A stretch of DNA of 64,000 bases from Anaerolineae bacterium (GTDB taxonomy: Bacteria > Chloroflexota > Anaerolineae > Aggregatilineales > Phototrophicaceae). Made by a program: the position numbers and the translations under genes. Each line of letters begins with the position of its first letter. Position 1 is the stretch's first letter. The stretch is taken from positions 62,001-126,000 of the forward strand of contig JAJEBK010000048.1 of NCBI GenBank assembly GCA_022823945.1. The letters run 5' to 3'. This document shows, in pieces, positions 1 through 8,279 of the stretch. Below the pieces are notes generated by a model. That model saw only the letters and a list, made by a program, of their open reading frames with translations. It ran no database searches and was not told the DNA's origin.

Positions 1-493
1 CTTTTTGTTGATTCGCTTCTTCCCGCTGGCTGGCGGCAATGATTTATTCGGGCAAGGCGGCACGGGGCTGATCAATACGCTGGGCGGTGTGATGTTCCCT
101 AACTTTGTATCGGTCTTCGGCGTGTTCCTGTTCCGCCAGTTTTATCTGGGCTTCCCCAAAGAGATCGAAGAAGCTGCGATCGTCGATGGCTGCTCACGGG
201 TGGGCGTTTATTGGCGCATATTGATCCCCAATTCCAAGCCGGTCATGGGCACGATGGCGCTATTCGCTTTCTTGTGGTCGTGGAACGACTTTTTGTGGCC
301 CCTGGTCGTGGTCAAAGAAGACAGCCTGAAAACCATCCAGCTGGGCTTGAGCGTCTTCGACCAAGAGCAGGGCACGGCCTGGGCTGAGCTGATGGCGGCC
401 TCGGTGATGGCGGTGGTGCCGGTCATCCTCTTGTACATCTTCTTGCAGCGTTTTTTGGTCAGCGGCGGTTTGACCAGCGGCTTGAAAGGCTAA
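1..493 (+). CDS. Sugar ABC transporter permease, MalG/UgpE type (3' part)
   Basis: The reading frame is open to the left edge, so only the last ~163 residues are present. It is the inner-membrane permease of a carbohydrate ABC importer. The EAA loop that contacts the ATPase is clear (EEAAIVDGCSRVGVYWRILIP), and hydrophobic stretches on both sides fit the last membrane segments. The C-terminus (LVSGGLTSGLKG) is typical of MalG-class permeases. The partner permease and binding protein must lie outside the window. The substrate cannot be told from this fragment. Confidence 0.9.
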   Translation, partial: FLLIRFFPLAGGNDLFGQGGTGLINTLGGVMFPNFVSVFGVFLFRQFYLGFPKEIEEAAIVDGCSRVGVYWRILIPNSKPVMGTMALFAFLWSWNDFLWPLVVVKEDSLKTIQLGLSVFDQEQGTAWAELMAASVMAVVPVILLYIFLQRFLVSGGLTSGLKG

Positions 494-509
494 GGCTGCA
501 TGTGCGGAA

Positions 510-854
510 TTACGGAGTGGCTTCGTTTTCGTCCTCGACCACCGGCGGAACGAGGACAGCGAAGAGGCGGTCGTCCAGGCGCTGAATGTCGGCTTCCAGA
601 CGCTGAATATCGGCTTTGAGTTCTGTGCGTACGCCGGCAATATCGGCTTTGAGTTCCGTTCGCACGCCGGCAATATCGGCTTTCAACTCCGAACGGACAT
701 TGTCGATCTTGGTGTCCAGGTGAGAAATCAGCGCAAGATTGAAGAACACGATCGTGAGAAACAAGATGACTGCGCCGACAATCGTTACCAGCCCTTCAAG
801 AGAAAGCGTGCGTGGTATTTTTGGCGCAGGCGGTTGCGCAACTGCTGTTGCCAT
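510..854 (-). CDS. Small membrane-anchored coiled-coil protein
   Basis: This 114-residue protein converges on the permease gene. After a proline-rich N-terminus it has one membrane segment at about residues 20-43. A charged helical tail follows, built on an 11-residue repeat (ELKADIAGVRT, ELKADIAGVRT, ELKADIQRLEA). The DNA shows matching 33-bp direct repeats at about 600-690. An 11-residue (hendecad) period implies a right-handed or straight coiled coil, so the protein probably oligomerises at the membrane. AGGA lies just upstream of the ATG and a consensus extended -10 box lies further up. It resembles short phage- and bacterial-type coiled-coil proteins (DUF1640-like), but I do not know its function. 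Confidence 0.7.
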   Translation of the reverse strand: MATAVAQPPAPKIPRTLSLEGLVTIVGAVILFLTIVFFNLALISHLDTKIDNVRSELKADIAGVRTELKADIAGVRTELKADIQRLEADIQRLDDRLFAVLVPPVVEDENEATP

Positions 855-882
855 ATTGCCATCCTAGCTTGCTTGCGCCATG

Positions 883-891
883 ATTATAGCA
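883..891 (-). promoter_or_regulatory. Extended -10 promoter box for the coiled-coil gene
   Basis: On the minus strand the sequence reads TGCTATAAT, a perfect extended -10 element, about 28 bases before the ATG of the gene ending at 510. No convincing -35 is needed for this class and none is obvious. Confidence 0.6.
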
Positions 892-965
892 TCATTATCG
901 AATAAATTCGCAACTAGGTCCTTTCAACCCGAATCGTCGCCAAATGCTTTGAGGAGCGCCCACAT

Positions 966-2426
966 ATGAAAGCCATCATGGTCATGTTCGACTCGTTGAA
1001 CCGGCGCATGCTACAGCCCTATGGCGGCGACTGGGTGCAAACGCCCAACTTCCAGCGCTTGTCACAGCGCGCCGCGACCTTCGACAACGCATTCATCGGC
1101 AGCATGCCCTGTATGCCCGCCCGCCGCGAGCTGCACACCGGGCGCTACAACTTTTTGCATCGCAGCTGGGGTCCGCTGGAGCCTTTTGACGACTCGATGC
1201 CACAGCTGCTGGACGAGCATGGCGTGCATTCGCATATCGTCACCGACCACCAGCATTATTGGGAAGACGGCGGCGCGACTTATCACCAGCGCTATACCAC
1301 CCACGAATTTGTGCGCGGACAAGAGGGCGATGCCTGGATCGGTGATGTGGCGGCTGGGGTCGTGAGCGATGCGCCCAACCCGCACTTCCGCACTCGCCTG
1401 CAAGACCAGGTGAACCGGCGTTTCATCACCGACGAGAGCCTGATGCCCCAGGCGCGCACTTTCAGCCAGGGCATCGACTTCATGCGCCGCAACAGCGCCG
1501 CCGACAACTGGTATTTGCAGATCGAAACTTTCGACCCGCACGAACCATTCTTCACGCAGCCGGGCTGGAAAGAGCTGTATCCGCACGACTACGCCGGCGA
1601 GCCAATGGACTGGCCCCCGTATGCCCCGGTCAGCGAACCGCCCGCGCTGGTCGAGCATTATCGCGCGCAATACGCCGCCTTGCTCAGCATGTGCGACCAT
1701 TACCTGGGGCGCGTGCTGGATGCCATGGACGAGCTGGATTTGTGGGAAGACACCATGCTCATCGTCAATACCGATCACGGCTTTTTGCTGGGCGAACACG
1801 ACTGGTGGGCGAAGATGCGCATGCCCTGGTACAACGAGCTGGCGAATATCCCGCTTTTCATTTGGGACCCGCGCGCGGGGGTGGCTGGCGAACATCGCAG
1901 CAGCCTCGTGCAGACCATCGACCTGCCCGCCACCCTGCTGGATTATTTCGGCGTCGCGCCCACAGCCGATATGCAGGGCATGCCGCTGGGGCAGACTATC
2001 GTCGACGACAGCCCAGTGCGCGAGGCGGCGCTGTATGGCGTGCACGGCGGGCATATCAACATCACCGATGGCAGCCATGTGTATATGCGCGCGCCAAAAG
2101 CTGTCGACAACCAGCCGCTCTTCAATTACACGCTCATGACCACGCACATGCGCCACCCCTTCCCGCCCAGCGAACTGAGGAACATGGAACTGGCAGACCC
2201 TTTCACCTTCACCAAAGAGTGCCAGACCTTAAAGATCCCCTGCATCTTTCACCGCTTCTGGGGAGAAGAGCTGCAAACCGCCCTCTACGACCTGGCGACA
2301 GACCCCGGTCAGTTGACGCCCGTGCGAGATGCGCCGGTCGAAGCGCGGATGACAGAAATGTTGGTGGAAGCCATGCGCGCCAGCGATGCGCCCGCCGAGC
2401 AGTTCGAGCGCCTGGGGTTGGCTTGA
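966..2426 (+). CDS. Sulfatase (arylsulfatase/alkaline phosphatase superfamily)
   Basis: This 486-residue type I sulfatase hydrolyses sulfate esters, most likely on sulfated glycans given the sugar-uptake context. The formylglycine motif CxPxR is present as CMPAR, with Cys49 as the residue to be converted. The N-terminal metal-binding Asp sits in MVMFDSLNRR, and the late metal site in NTDHGFLLGEHDWW. There is no signal peptide, so it is probably cytoplasmic or exported by an unseen route. A GAGG-type ribosome binding site precedes the ATG. A palindromic repeat element follows the stop within 30 bases. A formylglycine-generating enzyme is not in the window. Confidence 0.93.
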   Translation: MKAIMVMFDSLNRRMLQPYGGDWVQTPNFQRLSQRAATFDNAFIGSMPCMPARRELHTGRYNFLHRSWGPLEPFDDSMPQLLDEHGVHSHIVTDHQHYWEDGGATYHQRYTTHEFVRGQEGDAWIGDVAAGVVSDAPNPHFRTRLQDQVNRRFITDESLMPQARTFSQGIDFMRRNSAADNWYLQIETFDPHEPFFTQPGWKELYPHDYAGEPMDWPPYAPVSEPPALVEHYRAQYAALLSMCDHYLGRVLDAMDELDLWEDTMLIVNTDHGFLLGEHDWWAKMRMPWYNELANIPLFIWDPRAGVAGEHRSSLVQTIDLPATLLDYFGVAPTADMQGMPLGQTIVDDSPVREAALYGVHGGHINITDGSHVYMRAPKAVDNQPLFNYTLMTTHMRHPFPPSELRNMELADPFTFTKECQTLKIPCIFHRFWGEELQTALYDLATDPGQLTPVRDAPVEARMTEMLVEAMRASDAPAEQFERLGLA

Positions 2427-2452
2427 ACCCCCGACAGGTCAGCGGTCGTTCA

Positions 2453-2530
2453 CCCCCCTCAGTCCCCCCGACGTGTCAGGGGGAGGCACATACCTTGACT
2501 CCCCTCCCTGACACGTCGGGGAGGGGTTGG
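2453..2530. repeat. Two-hairpin GC-rich palindromic element (copy 1)
   Basis: This is the type form of the dispersed element: a C-rich left arm, hairpin 1 with core CGACGTGTCA inside C5/G5 runs, a short spacer, then hairpin 2 with core TGACACGTCG and a G-rich right arm. The right arm is partly complementary to the left arm. It lies between the sulfatase stop and the convergent enolase gene. A degenerate third core, CCGACAGGTCAG, sits at 2431-2442. Confidence 0.85.
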
Positions 2531-2571
2531 AGGCGCTCGCACAATAAACCGCGGCATTGTGCCCGCTGTGT

Positions 2572-3738
2572 CTAACCCGGGTAGGGCACGATCCAGCTAT
2601 CTTCAATGCCCAAGCCAAATCCAGGCGCGTCCGATACTTCCAGCCAGCCATCGACCGCGACCGGCATGCCCGGCAGCCAGGTGCCTTCGCTCAATGGCAC
2701 GCCGGGATCTTCGCCGATGAAATATTCAATCCAGGGCACAGCCGCCATCGCCGCCGAGAAGTGCTGTCCATAAGGCGTTCGCGCGCCGGCATGCAGCATG
2801 ACGCTCTTGCCAGCCGCTTCGGCAGCATGGGCGATCTTGATGCAGGTGCTCAGACCGCCCGCCCATTCAATATCGGGCTGCAAGATATCGACCAGATTGT
2901 GACGCAGCGCATATTGGAAAGGGATGTGCGTGTACCAGTGTTCGCCCGTGCTGAGCGTCTGCCAGGGCAAGCGCGCGCGCAGTTCGGCATGGGCGTCAAA
3001 ATTCTCGGGGATGAGACATTCTTCGATCCACTTGAGCTTGTACGGACGCAGCGCCTCCGCCAGCCGCACAGTGTAGTCGACATCAAAAGCCATCCAACAA
3101 TCCAGCATCAGCTCGCAGTCAGCGCCGACCTGTTCGCGCGCCTTCGCCACCATTTCGACATTGCGCTGCAAGCCGTCCAGCCCGTCGGCGGGACCATAGG
3201 GACAAGCCAGCTTGTGCGCGCGGAAGCCCAACTCTTGATACCAGTCGATGTCGTTGCCGGTGGAATAGCAAAACAGGCGCTCTTTTTGCGGTCCGCCGAT
3301 CAAGCTGTAAACCGGCTGCCCCAGCGCCTTGCCTTTGGCGTCCCAAAGCGCCAGGTCGACCGCGCTGATGGCATAGGAGGCCAAGCCCGCGCTGCCATAG
3401 AACTTGGTCAAGCGAAACATCATATCAGCCAGGCGCTCGATCGCAAAACCGTCTTGGCCGACCAGCTGCGGCGCGAGGTGATCGTCAATGATGGCGGCGA
3501 CCGGTTTGCCGTGTATGGTCGACCCCAAGCCCCAGCTGCCATCTTCCAGCGTAACCTGGCAGAAGACCCGTCCCCAGCCGATGTTGGTCCACAAGTTGCG
3601 ATGGCGCTTGACATGGCTGTAGCGCGACATGGGGTTGGCGACTTCGGCTGTCTGCTGCCAGGCGGGACGGCGCGCTTTTTCGCTGGGCGCTCGTGGCGGC
3701 AAGTTGACTTGCACAGCGCGGATGGAGGCGATCTTCAT
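2572..3738 (-). CDS. Enolase-superfamily sugar acid dehydratase, L-rhamnonate dehydratase-like
   Basis: This 388-residue protein of the mandelate racemase branch would dehydrate an acid sugar to a 2-keto-3-deoxy acid. Several stretches match my memory of the L-rhamnonate dehydratase (RhmD) subgroup: NPMSRY near the start, LMLDCWMAFDVDYTVRLAE, LKWIEECL, a GEHW segment, DILQPDIEWAGGLS and the PGFGLG tail. The metal ligands would be the Asp in LDCW, the Glu in IEECL and the Glu in GEH. LHAG supplies the catalytic His. The ATG at 3738 was chosen over the longer frame because it overlaps the stop of the upstream VOC gene by ATGA and begins with the family's usual MKI. The exact sugar acid is uncertain. 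Confidence 0.85.
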   Translation of the reverse strand: MKIASIRAVQVNLPPRAPSEKARRPAWQQTAEVANPMSRYSHVKRHRNLWTNIGWGRVFCQVTLEDGSWGLGSTIHGKPVAAIIDDHLAPQLVGQDGFAIERLADMMFRLTKFYGSAGLASYAISAVDLALWDAKGKALGQPVYSLIGGPQKERLFCYSTGNDIDWYQELGFRAHKLACPYGPADGLDGLQRNVEMVAKAREQVGADCELMLDCWMAFDVDYTVRLAEALRPYKLKWIEECLIPENFDAHAELRARLPWQTLSTGEHWYTHIPFQYALRHNLVDILQPDIEWAGGLSTCIKIAHAAEAAGKSVMLHAGARTPYGQHFSAAMAAVPWIEYFIGEDPGVPLSEGTWLPGMPVAVDGWLEVSDAPGFGLGIEDSWIVPYPG

Positions 3739-4130
3739 GCGCTGCCAGCCTGCAATTGCAGATAGTCGCCTTCGATGCTCGTGAATTCGAGGATATTGCC
3801 AAACGGGTCGCGGCAAAAAAAGCGCGGACGCCCGGGGATCGGCGTAACAGCATAGGGTGCATACCCCGCATCCAGGAGCCGCTCGCGCAGTCCGACCAGA
3901 TTATCGACAACCAGGCATAGATGCCGGTTGGAGAGGTCGTCCAGCGGCGCTTCGGCAAATACATGCAGTTCGGCAGCGTCCCCGGCGCGGAACCAGATGA
4001 CCTGGTCGTCTTGCAGGCTGTTTGGCGGCGGGATTTCGTCCAGACCCAGCAAACCGCCATAAAAGTCGCGGGTGGTCCGCTCGCTGCCGGGCGGTCGCGG
4101 AATGCTGACATGCTGCAAGCGCGCGTTCAT
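3735..4130 (-). CDS. VOC (glyoxalase/dioxygenase fold) family protein
   Basis: This 131-residue protein has the two beta-alpha-beta-beta-beta modules of the vicinal oxygen chelate superfamily. The first metal-ligand region is LQHVSIPRPPGSE and the last is FFCRDPFGNILEF, where the Glu in ILEF is the usual ligand. It is translationally coupled (ATGA) to the downstream rhamnonate-dehydratase-like gene, so it may act on a related hydroxy- or keto-acid. I chose the ATG at 4130 because GAGGTG lies five bases upstream; a GTG two codons earlier is the alternative. The reaction is unknown. Confidence 0.85.
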   Translation of the reverse strand: MNARLQHVSIPRPPGSERTTRDFYGGLLGLDEIPPPNSLQDDQVIWFRAGDAAELHVFAEAPLDDLSNRHLCLVVDNLVGLRERLLDAGYAPYAVTPIPGRPRFFCRDPFGNILEFTSIEGDYLQLQAGSA

Positions 4131-4159
4131 TATCACCTCATTGGGCTGGTTTGCCCATT

Positions 4160-4165
4160 ATTGTA
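4160..4165 (-). promoter_or_regulatory. -10 box (TACAAT) for the VOC-dehydratase pair
   Basis: On the minus strand TACAAT lies 29 bases upstream of the ATG at 4130, which gives a leader of about 20 bases holding a GAGG ribosome binding site. No clear -35 is visible. Confidence 0.45.
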
Positions 4166-4289
4166 CAGTCTGCTGCGACAATTGCGAATTCGTCTGCTCT
4201 CTCCGCAATCACTTGGTCTTTGACAAATTCAAGGGCAGTCGCGATAATGCTTTCGTCTGCTTTTCGGTGTAGTCGAAAAAGATCGAGCA

Positions 4290-7016
4290 ATGATTTCAAT
4301 GCGATTCGGTCAGCTTGTTGCGATTTTCTTGTTTTGGCTTCTTGCCTCTTCACTTATATTGATGCCACGGACCAATGCCGCCGATGATACCAGCAGCCTT
4401 TCTGCCAAAATCGATGCCGCCAACGGCAACGGCGACAGCCACACAATCGCACTGAGCGCCGACATCACCCTCGCCGCAGGGCTGCCGACCATCACTGGCT
4501 CGCTCAAGATCGAGGGAAATGGCTACACGATAAGCGGCGACAACAAGTTCCGCATTTTCGATGTCAATGGCGGGATGCTCACGATTGAAAACTTGACGAT
4601 GACAGAAGGTAGATCCGCTGGCAACGGTGGCGCTATCAGGCTGCGCAATCAGAGCCAGGTCACGATCGTGAATTCCACGCTTGCCAACAACTCGGCGAGG
4701 CATGGCGGCGCAATCGCGACTCCCATCACTTCCGAAAGCGGCGGGAACTTTCTAGATCAGTTCGATATCCTCGTCGGGTTTGGCGATGCCGACGACTTCA
4801 CCGAGACAGAAGGCGAAGAAGCGGATGACGGTGGCAACAAGCTGGTCATCGTTGGTAGTCGCTTCATTGGCAACATCGCCGAAAAAAGCGCCGGCGCGAT
4901 TTATGCCGCGGGTGGAACAGTCGATATCATCAACAGCCGCTTCGAGAAGAATTGCGCTGTGCTTGCGACTTTCGAGCTAACTGAAGGCGTCAGCACGGCA
5001 CAGCGTTCTGTCTATGACGACGGCTGCGTGCGCATCCGCTACATTCGTCCGCAGCCCGATCCCGGAGCCGGCACCCATGACAATGGCGGCGCGCTCCGGC
5101 TGCTGGATGATGCCCAAGCCAGCATCGAAGATTCCACCTTTATTGAAAACAAAGCGACATACGGTGGCGCAATCGCATTAAGTGGCGCTGGCGTTGGGCT
5201 GATCGTCGACAAGAGCAGCTTCGTCGGCAATCGCGCAAGTGCGAGCGGGGGCGGCATCGGCAGCGACTGGCGGGGCGGCGGTGCCATTTCTATACACGCC
5301 AGCAGCTTCGTGACGAACAGCGCCGAACGCGGAGGTGGCGGGGCGATCAGCGCAAGATGGCAGCGGATCGACATCGCCAACAGCACTTTCAGCGAGAATT
5401 ATGCTGAACGCAGCGGCGGTGCCTTGCTAGTCGACGAGTCCGCCGAAGTCACGATTACCCACGCGACCTTTGTGGAGAACTGGTCTGCAGAACAGGGAGA
5501 TGCGCTCGGCAATATCGGCGGACGGTTGCTTGTGCGCAACAGCATCATTACTAGCCCGGGCCGAGACGAAGATTGCGCAGGCAGACTGGAACAAAGCAGC
5601 GGCAATCTGAACCCAGACCGGTCTTGCGGTGTCATCAGCCGCGACGAACCTATGCTTGGCGATTTATCTGGCTCGCCAGCCTATTACCCTCTGCAAGATC
5701 GCAGCCCGGCGGTTGATGCTGCCGATACGGAGTTCTGCCTCGCTGTCGATCAAATCGGCACAGCGCGTCCACAGGGCGGTAGTTGCGATATCGGCGCAAT
5801 TGAATCTCTCAATGCTCGCCCGCCTGAGCCCAAGCCGACAGAAGCGGTCTGCAACTTGCCCGACCTGATCATCGCCGCCAATACGGGTAGGACGGTAGGC
5901 GCGTGTCGGGCTGGCAGCGGCAACCTTTCCATCAAGCTGGCCGGCGATTACACGCTCAGCGAAGCCTTGCCAGCCATCACCGGGCATATCACGATTGACG
6001 GCAATGGATACACAATTAGCGGCGATAGAAAGCACCGCATATTTGATGTCAGTGGCGGGTCGCTCACTATCAAAAACTTGACCCTGAAGGATGGTCGCGG
6101 CGTAGGTGGCGACGGCGGCGCCATCAGGCTGCAGCATGGCGGACGAGCGACTGTCCACGATTCGCGCTTCGTCGGCAACACCGCGGACTATGGCGGCGCA
6201 ATATTCATAGGCTTTGTTGGCACAAAATCCTCCAGGGTGGTCGTAGAGCGGAGCAGCTTCGTTGGCAACGTCGGTCGCGGTACTGTCTATGCGGGCGGCG
6301 GCACCATCTTGATCCGCAATAGCAGCTTCACCAAGAACCAAAGGGGGATCGTATTGGAAAATCCTGTCCGGCTTGATGTCATCAATAGCAGCTTCATCAA
6401 CAGCGGCACCGCCTTGTCCGCAGACAATGGCGTCAATGCCACGCTCACTCACATTACATTCCTTGAGGGATACACACCTTTGATCGAGCTGCCCAACATA
6501 CCTTTTGCATCTCCCAGCAGCGTTAGCCTGATCAACAGCATCGTTGCCAGCAAACGCAATTCTTCTTTATGTGACCAGTTAAAAACGAACATTGGGAACT
6601 TGATCGAAGGCGGCGCTTGCCCGCAGGCGCTCAACGACGATCCCCTGCTTGAAGAGGCGACCAAGGCGTCCACCTACCTGGATTTGCAAGCGGGCAGCCC
6701 GGCGATAGGCGCTGCCAACGCGAATTATTGTCCTGATACTGACCAAATTGGGGGAACGCGCCCAATAGTCGGCAGTTGCGATATCGGCGCGATTCAATCC
6801 ATCCCCGTTCAGCAAGCGCTGTCCGATTGCGCTGTGACCACCACGACGGGGCTCAATTTCCGCGATAGTCCCAACGGCGAACGCATCGGCGTTGTTTTGA
6901 TCAATGAGACATTGGCAGTAAAAGCGCGGTCGCCGAACTGGTTCAATGTGGAGTATCACGGCGTTTCGGGCTGGATCAGCGCCGACTATGTGCACATACA
7001 TGGCGATTGTGGCTGA
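4290..7016 (+). CDS. Secreted right-handed beta-helix protein with C-terminal SH3b domain
   Basis: This is a 908-residue exported protein. Residues 1-31 form a signal peptide ending at TNAADD. Two tandem parallel beta-helix blocks follow, about residues 32-505 and 515-835. They are an internal duplication: each opens with a GNGYTISGD...FDV.GG.LTI.NLT block, runs through NGGAI-type turns, and closes with DQIGxxRPxxGSCDIGAI. A bacterial SH3 domain occupies about 845-905 (LNFRDSPNGERIGVV ... GVSGWISADYVHIHG). Such proteins are usually cell-surface adhesins or glycan-binding or glycan-cleaving proteins. I see no catalytic motif. The first block carries an acidic loop (ETEGEEADDGG). A broken relative lies at 55951-56338. 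Confidence 0.85.
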   Translation: MISMRFGQLVAIFLFWLLASSLILMPRTNAADDTSSLSAKIDAANGNGDSHTIALSADITLAAGLPTITGSLKIEGNGYTISGDNKFRIFDVNGGMLTIENLTMTEGRSAGNGGAIRLRNQSQVTIVNSTLANNSARHGGAIATPITSESGGNFLDQFDILVGFGDADDFTETEGEEADDGGNKLVIVGSRFIGNIAEKSAGAIYAAGGTVDIINSRFEKNCAVLATFELTEGVSTAQRSVYDDGCVRIRYIRPQPDPGAGTHDNGGALRLLDDAQASIEDSTFIENKATYGGAIALSGAGVGLIVDKSSFVGNRASASGGGIGSDWRGGGAISIHASSFVTNSAERGGGGAISARWQRIDIANSTFSENYAERSGGALLVDESAEVTITHATFVENWSAEQGDALGNIGGRLLVRNSIITSPGRDEDCAGRLEQSSGNLNPDRSCGVISRDEPMLGDLSGSPAYYPLQDRSPAVDAADTEFCLAVDQIGTARPQGGSCDIGAIESLNARPPEPKPTEAVCNLPDLIIAANTGRTVGACRAGSGNLSIKLAGDYTLSEALPAITGHITIDGNGYTISGDRKHRIFDVSGGSLTIKNLTLKDGRGVGGDGGAIRLQHGGRATVHDSRFVGNTADYGGAIFIGFVGTKSSRVVVERSSFVGNVGRGTVYAGGGTILIRNSSFTKNQRGIVLENPVRLDVINSSFINSGTALSADNGVNATLTHITFLEGYTPLIELPNIPFASPSSVSLINSIVASKRNSSLCDQLKTNIGNLIEGGACPQALNDDPLLEEATKASTYLDLQAGSPAIGAANANYCPDTDQIGGTRPIVGSCDIGAIQSIPVQQALSDCAVTTTTGLNFRDSPNGERIGVVLINETLAVKARSPNWFNVEYHGVSGWISADYVHIHGDCG

Positions 7017-7049
7017 TTCGCCACAGAGGGCACAGGCGCACGCTGCTTT

Positions 7050-7160
7050 GCCCCCACCCCAAAACCCCTCCCCCAAAATGAGGGAGGGGCTTCAAAACCT
7101 GCTGACAGCGCTGAAAACTCCCCTTCCCTCGTTCTGGGGGAAGGGGCCGGGGGTTGGGGG
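7050..7160. repeat. Two-hairpin palindromic element (copy 2)
   Basis: A CCCCCACCCCAAAACCCCTC arm opens the element and GGCCGGGGGTTGGGGG closes it. The two inner hairpins have cores AAAATGAG and CTCGTTCTGG instead of the CGACnnGTCA core. It occupies the space after the beta-helix gene and before the promoter of the ribose-type operon. Short stretches resembling the CACAGAG-type repeat flank it at about 7020-7038 and 7165-7184. Confidence 0.7.
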
Positions 7161-7186
7161 CTTAGCGTTCTTTGCGTCTTTGTAGG

Positions 7187-7192
7187 TACAAT
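7187..7192 (+). promoter_or_regulatory. -10 box (TACAAT) of the ribose-type ABC operon
   Basis: TACAAT lies 36 bases before the ATG at 7229. The leader carries CTGGAGAT as ribosome binding site. A -35 match is poor, so activation by a regulator is possible but not shown. Confidence 0.5.
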
Positions 7193-7228
7193 AGGCTTAC
7201 GCATATACAAAGCTATCTGGAGATTCTC

Positions 7229-8146
7229 ATGCGCAAACTCTCGCTGCTCCTCGTCCTGTTGCTCGCTATTGGTGGCGCTGCCTTCGCTCAAGACGCGCCA
7301 ACCATCGCCGTCATGACACCTTTCCTCGCCCAGCCCGGCACCCAGCTGATGGTCGAAGGCTTTGAAGCCGCCGCCGCTGACAAAGGCTGGCAGGTCAATG
7401 TCATTGATACCAGTGAAGATATCGCCGCCCTGGTCAGTCGCATGGAAGATGTCGCGCTGCAAGGCGTGGATGCCATCGTCATCAATGTCGATCCCACACA
7501 GATTGAGCCGGGCTTGCACGCCGCCGCCGATGCCGGCATCCCTGTCTTTGGCCTGGATTCGGGCGCGCATCCGCTGCTGGCCACCAATGTAACCAGCAAT
7601 GGCTATACCATGGCCGCAGAGACCGCCACCTATGTGGTCGACCGCCTGAACGGCGCGGGCAATGTGGTGATGTTCATTTTCGAGCCCTATCCGCCTGTGC
7701 AGAAGCGCGGCGCAATCGCCCAAGCCATATTTGATAACACGCCCGATATCAGCATTATGGACGCCATCACGCCCAGCTTTGATAATGGTCCGCTGGAAGG
7801 CGCGCGCAATGCCATGGAAGCCGTGCTGCTGGCGCATCCCGAAGCGGGCAGCATATCGGCGGTCTGGGCAGCTTGGGACGATCCCGCCCTCGGCGCGCTG
7901 CAAGCCATCGAAGACGCCGGACGCGCTGACGAAGGCATCGTCGTCGTGGGCATAGACGCCACCGACCAGGCTCGTGATGCCATCGCGCGTGGCAGCAACT
8001 TTGAAGCGACTGTCGCGCAAGACTTCGGCGGCATGGCGGCGCGTGTGGCCGACCTGGTCGAGGCGCATCTGGGCGGCATGATGAGCGCGCAGGTCAACCA
8101 CTATGTGCCAGCGCGTCTGGTAACCCAAGCCGACCTGATGGGCTAA
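7229..8146 (+). CDS. Periplasmic sugar-binding protein, RbsB type
   Basis: This 305-residue protein has a cleavable signal peptide (about residues 1-20, ending GAAFAQD). The periplasmic binding protein type 1 fold of ribose/xylose/galactose importers follows. The family's opening strand (TIAVMTPFLAQPGTQ), the hinge region DAIVINVDPTQIEPGL and IPVFGLDSG, and GIVVVGIDATDQARDAI near the end are all visible. It is first in an operon with the double ATPase, permease and kinase. The ATG at 7229 was preferred over the longer frame because a ribosome binding site and a full signal peptide start there. The ligand is probably a monosaccharide but is not identifiable. Confidence 0.92.
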   Translation: MRKLSLLLVLLLAIGGAAFAQDAPTIAVMTPFLAQPGTQLMVEGFEAAAADKGWQVNVIDTSEDIAALVSRMEDVALQGVDAIVINVDPTQIEPGLHAAADAGIPVFGLDSGAHPLLATNVTSNGYTMAAETATYVVDRLNGAGNVVMFIFEPYPPVQKRGAIAQAIFDNTPDISIMDAITPSFDNGPLEGARNAMEAVLLAHPEAGSISAVWAAWDDPALGALQAIEDAGRADEGIVVVGIDATDQARDAIARGSNFEATVAQDFGGMAARVADLVEAHLGGMMSAQVNHYVPARLVTQADLMG

Positions 8147-8272
8147 TCCCCCCGCCTCGGTCCCCCCGACGGGTCAGGGGGAAGTTTTACCCCCTCAATC
8201 CCCCCGACGGGTCAGGGGGAAGCAGGCTTTAGCTACCCTCCCTGACTTGTCGGGGAGGGGCTGGGGGAGGGG
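8147..8272. repeat. Palindromic element with three hairpins (copy 3)
   Basis: This copy starts at the stop codon of the binding-protein gene. It has two successive left-type hairpins, both with core CGACGGGTCA, then a right hairpin with core TGACTTGTCG. It ends in GGGGCTGGGGGAGGGG. It fills the whole gap between the binding-protein and ATPase genes. The duplication of the left hairpin suggests that half-elements can be added stepwise. Confidence 0.88.
8263..8272 (+). promoter_or_regulatory. Ribosome binding site supplied by the repeat element
   Basis: GGGGGAGGGG is the right arm of the palindromic element and ends seven bases before the ATG of the ATPase gene. It is the only purine-rich Shine-Dalgarno candidate there, so translation of the ATPase appears to depend on repeat sequence. 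Confidence 0.6.
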
Positions 8273-8279
8273 TCACACC

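Noticed and set aside
2557-3765. A 402-codon plus-strand frame opposite the rhamnonate-dehydratase-like gene
   Set aside because: The minus-strand protein is an unmistakable enolase-superfamily member coupled to the VOC gene.
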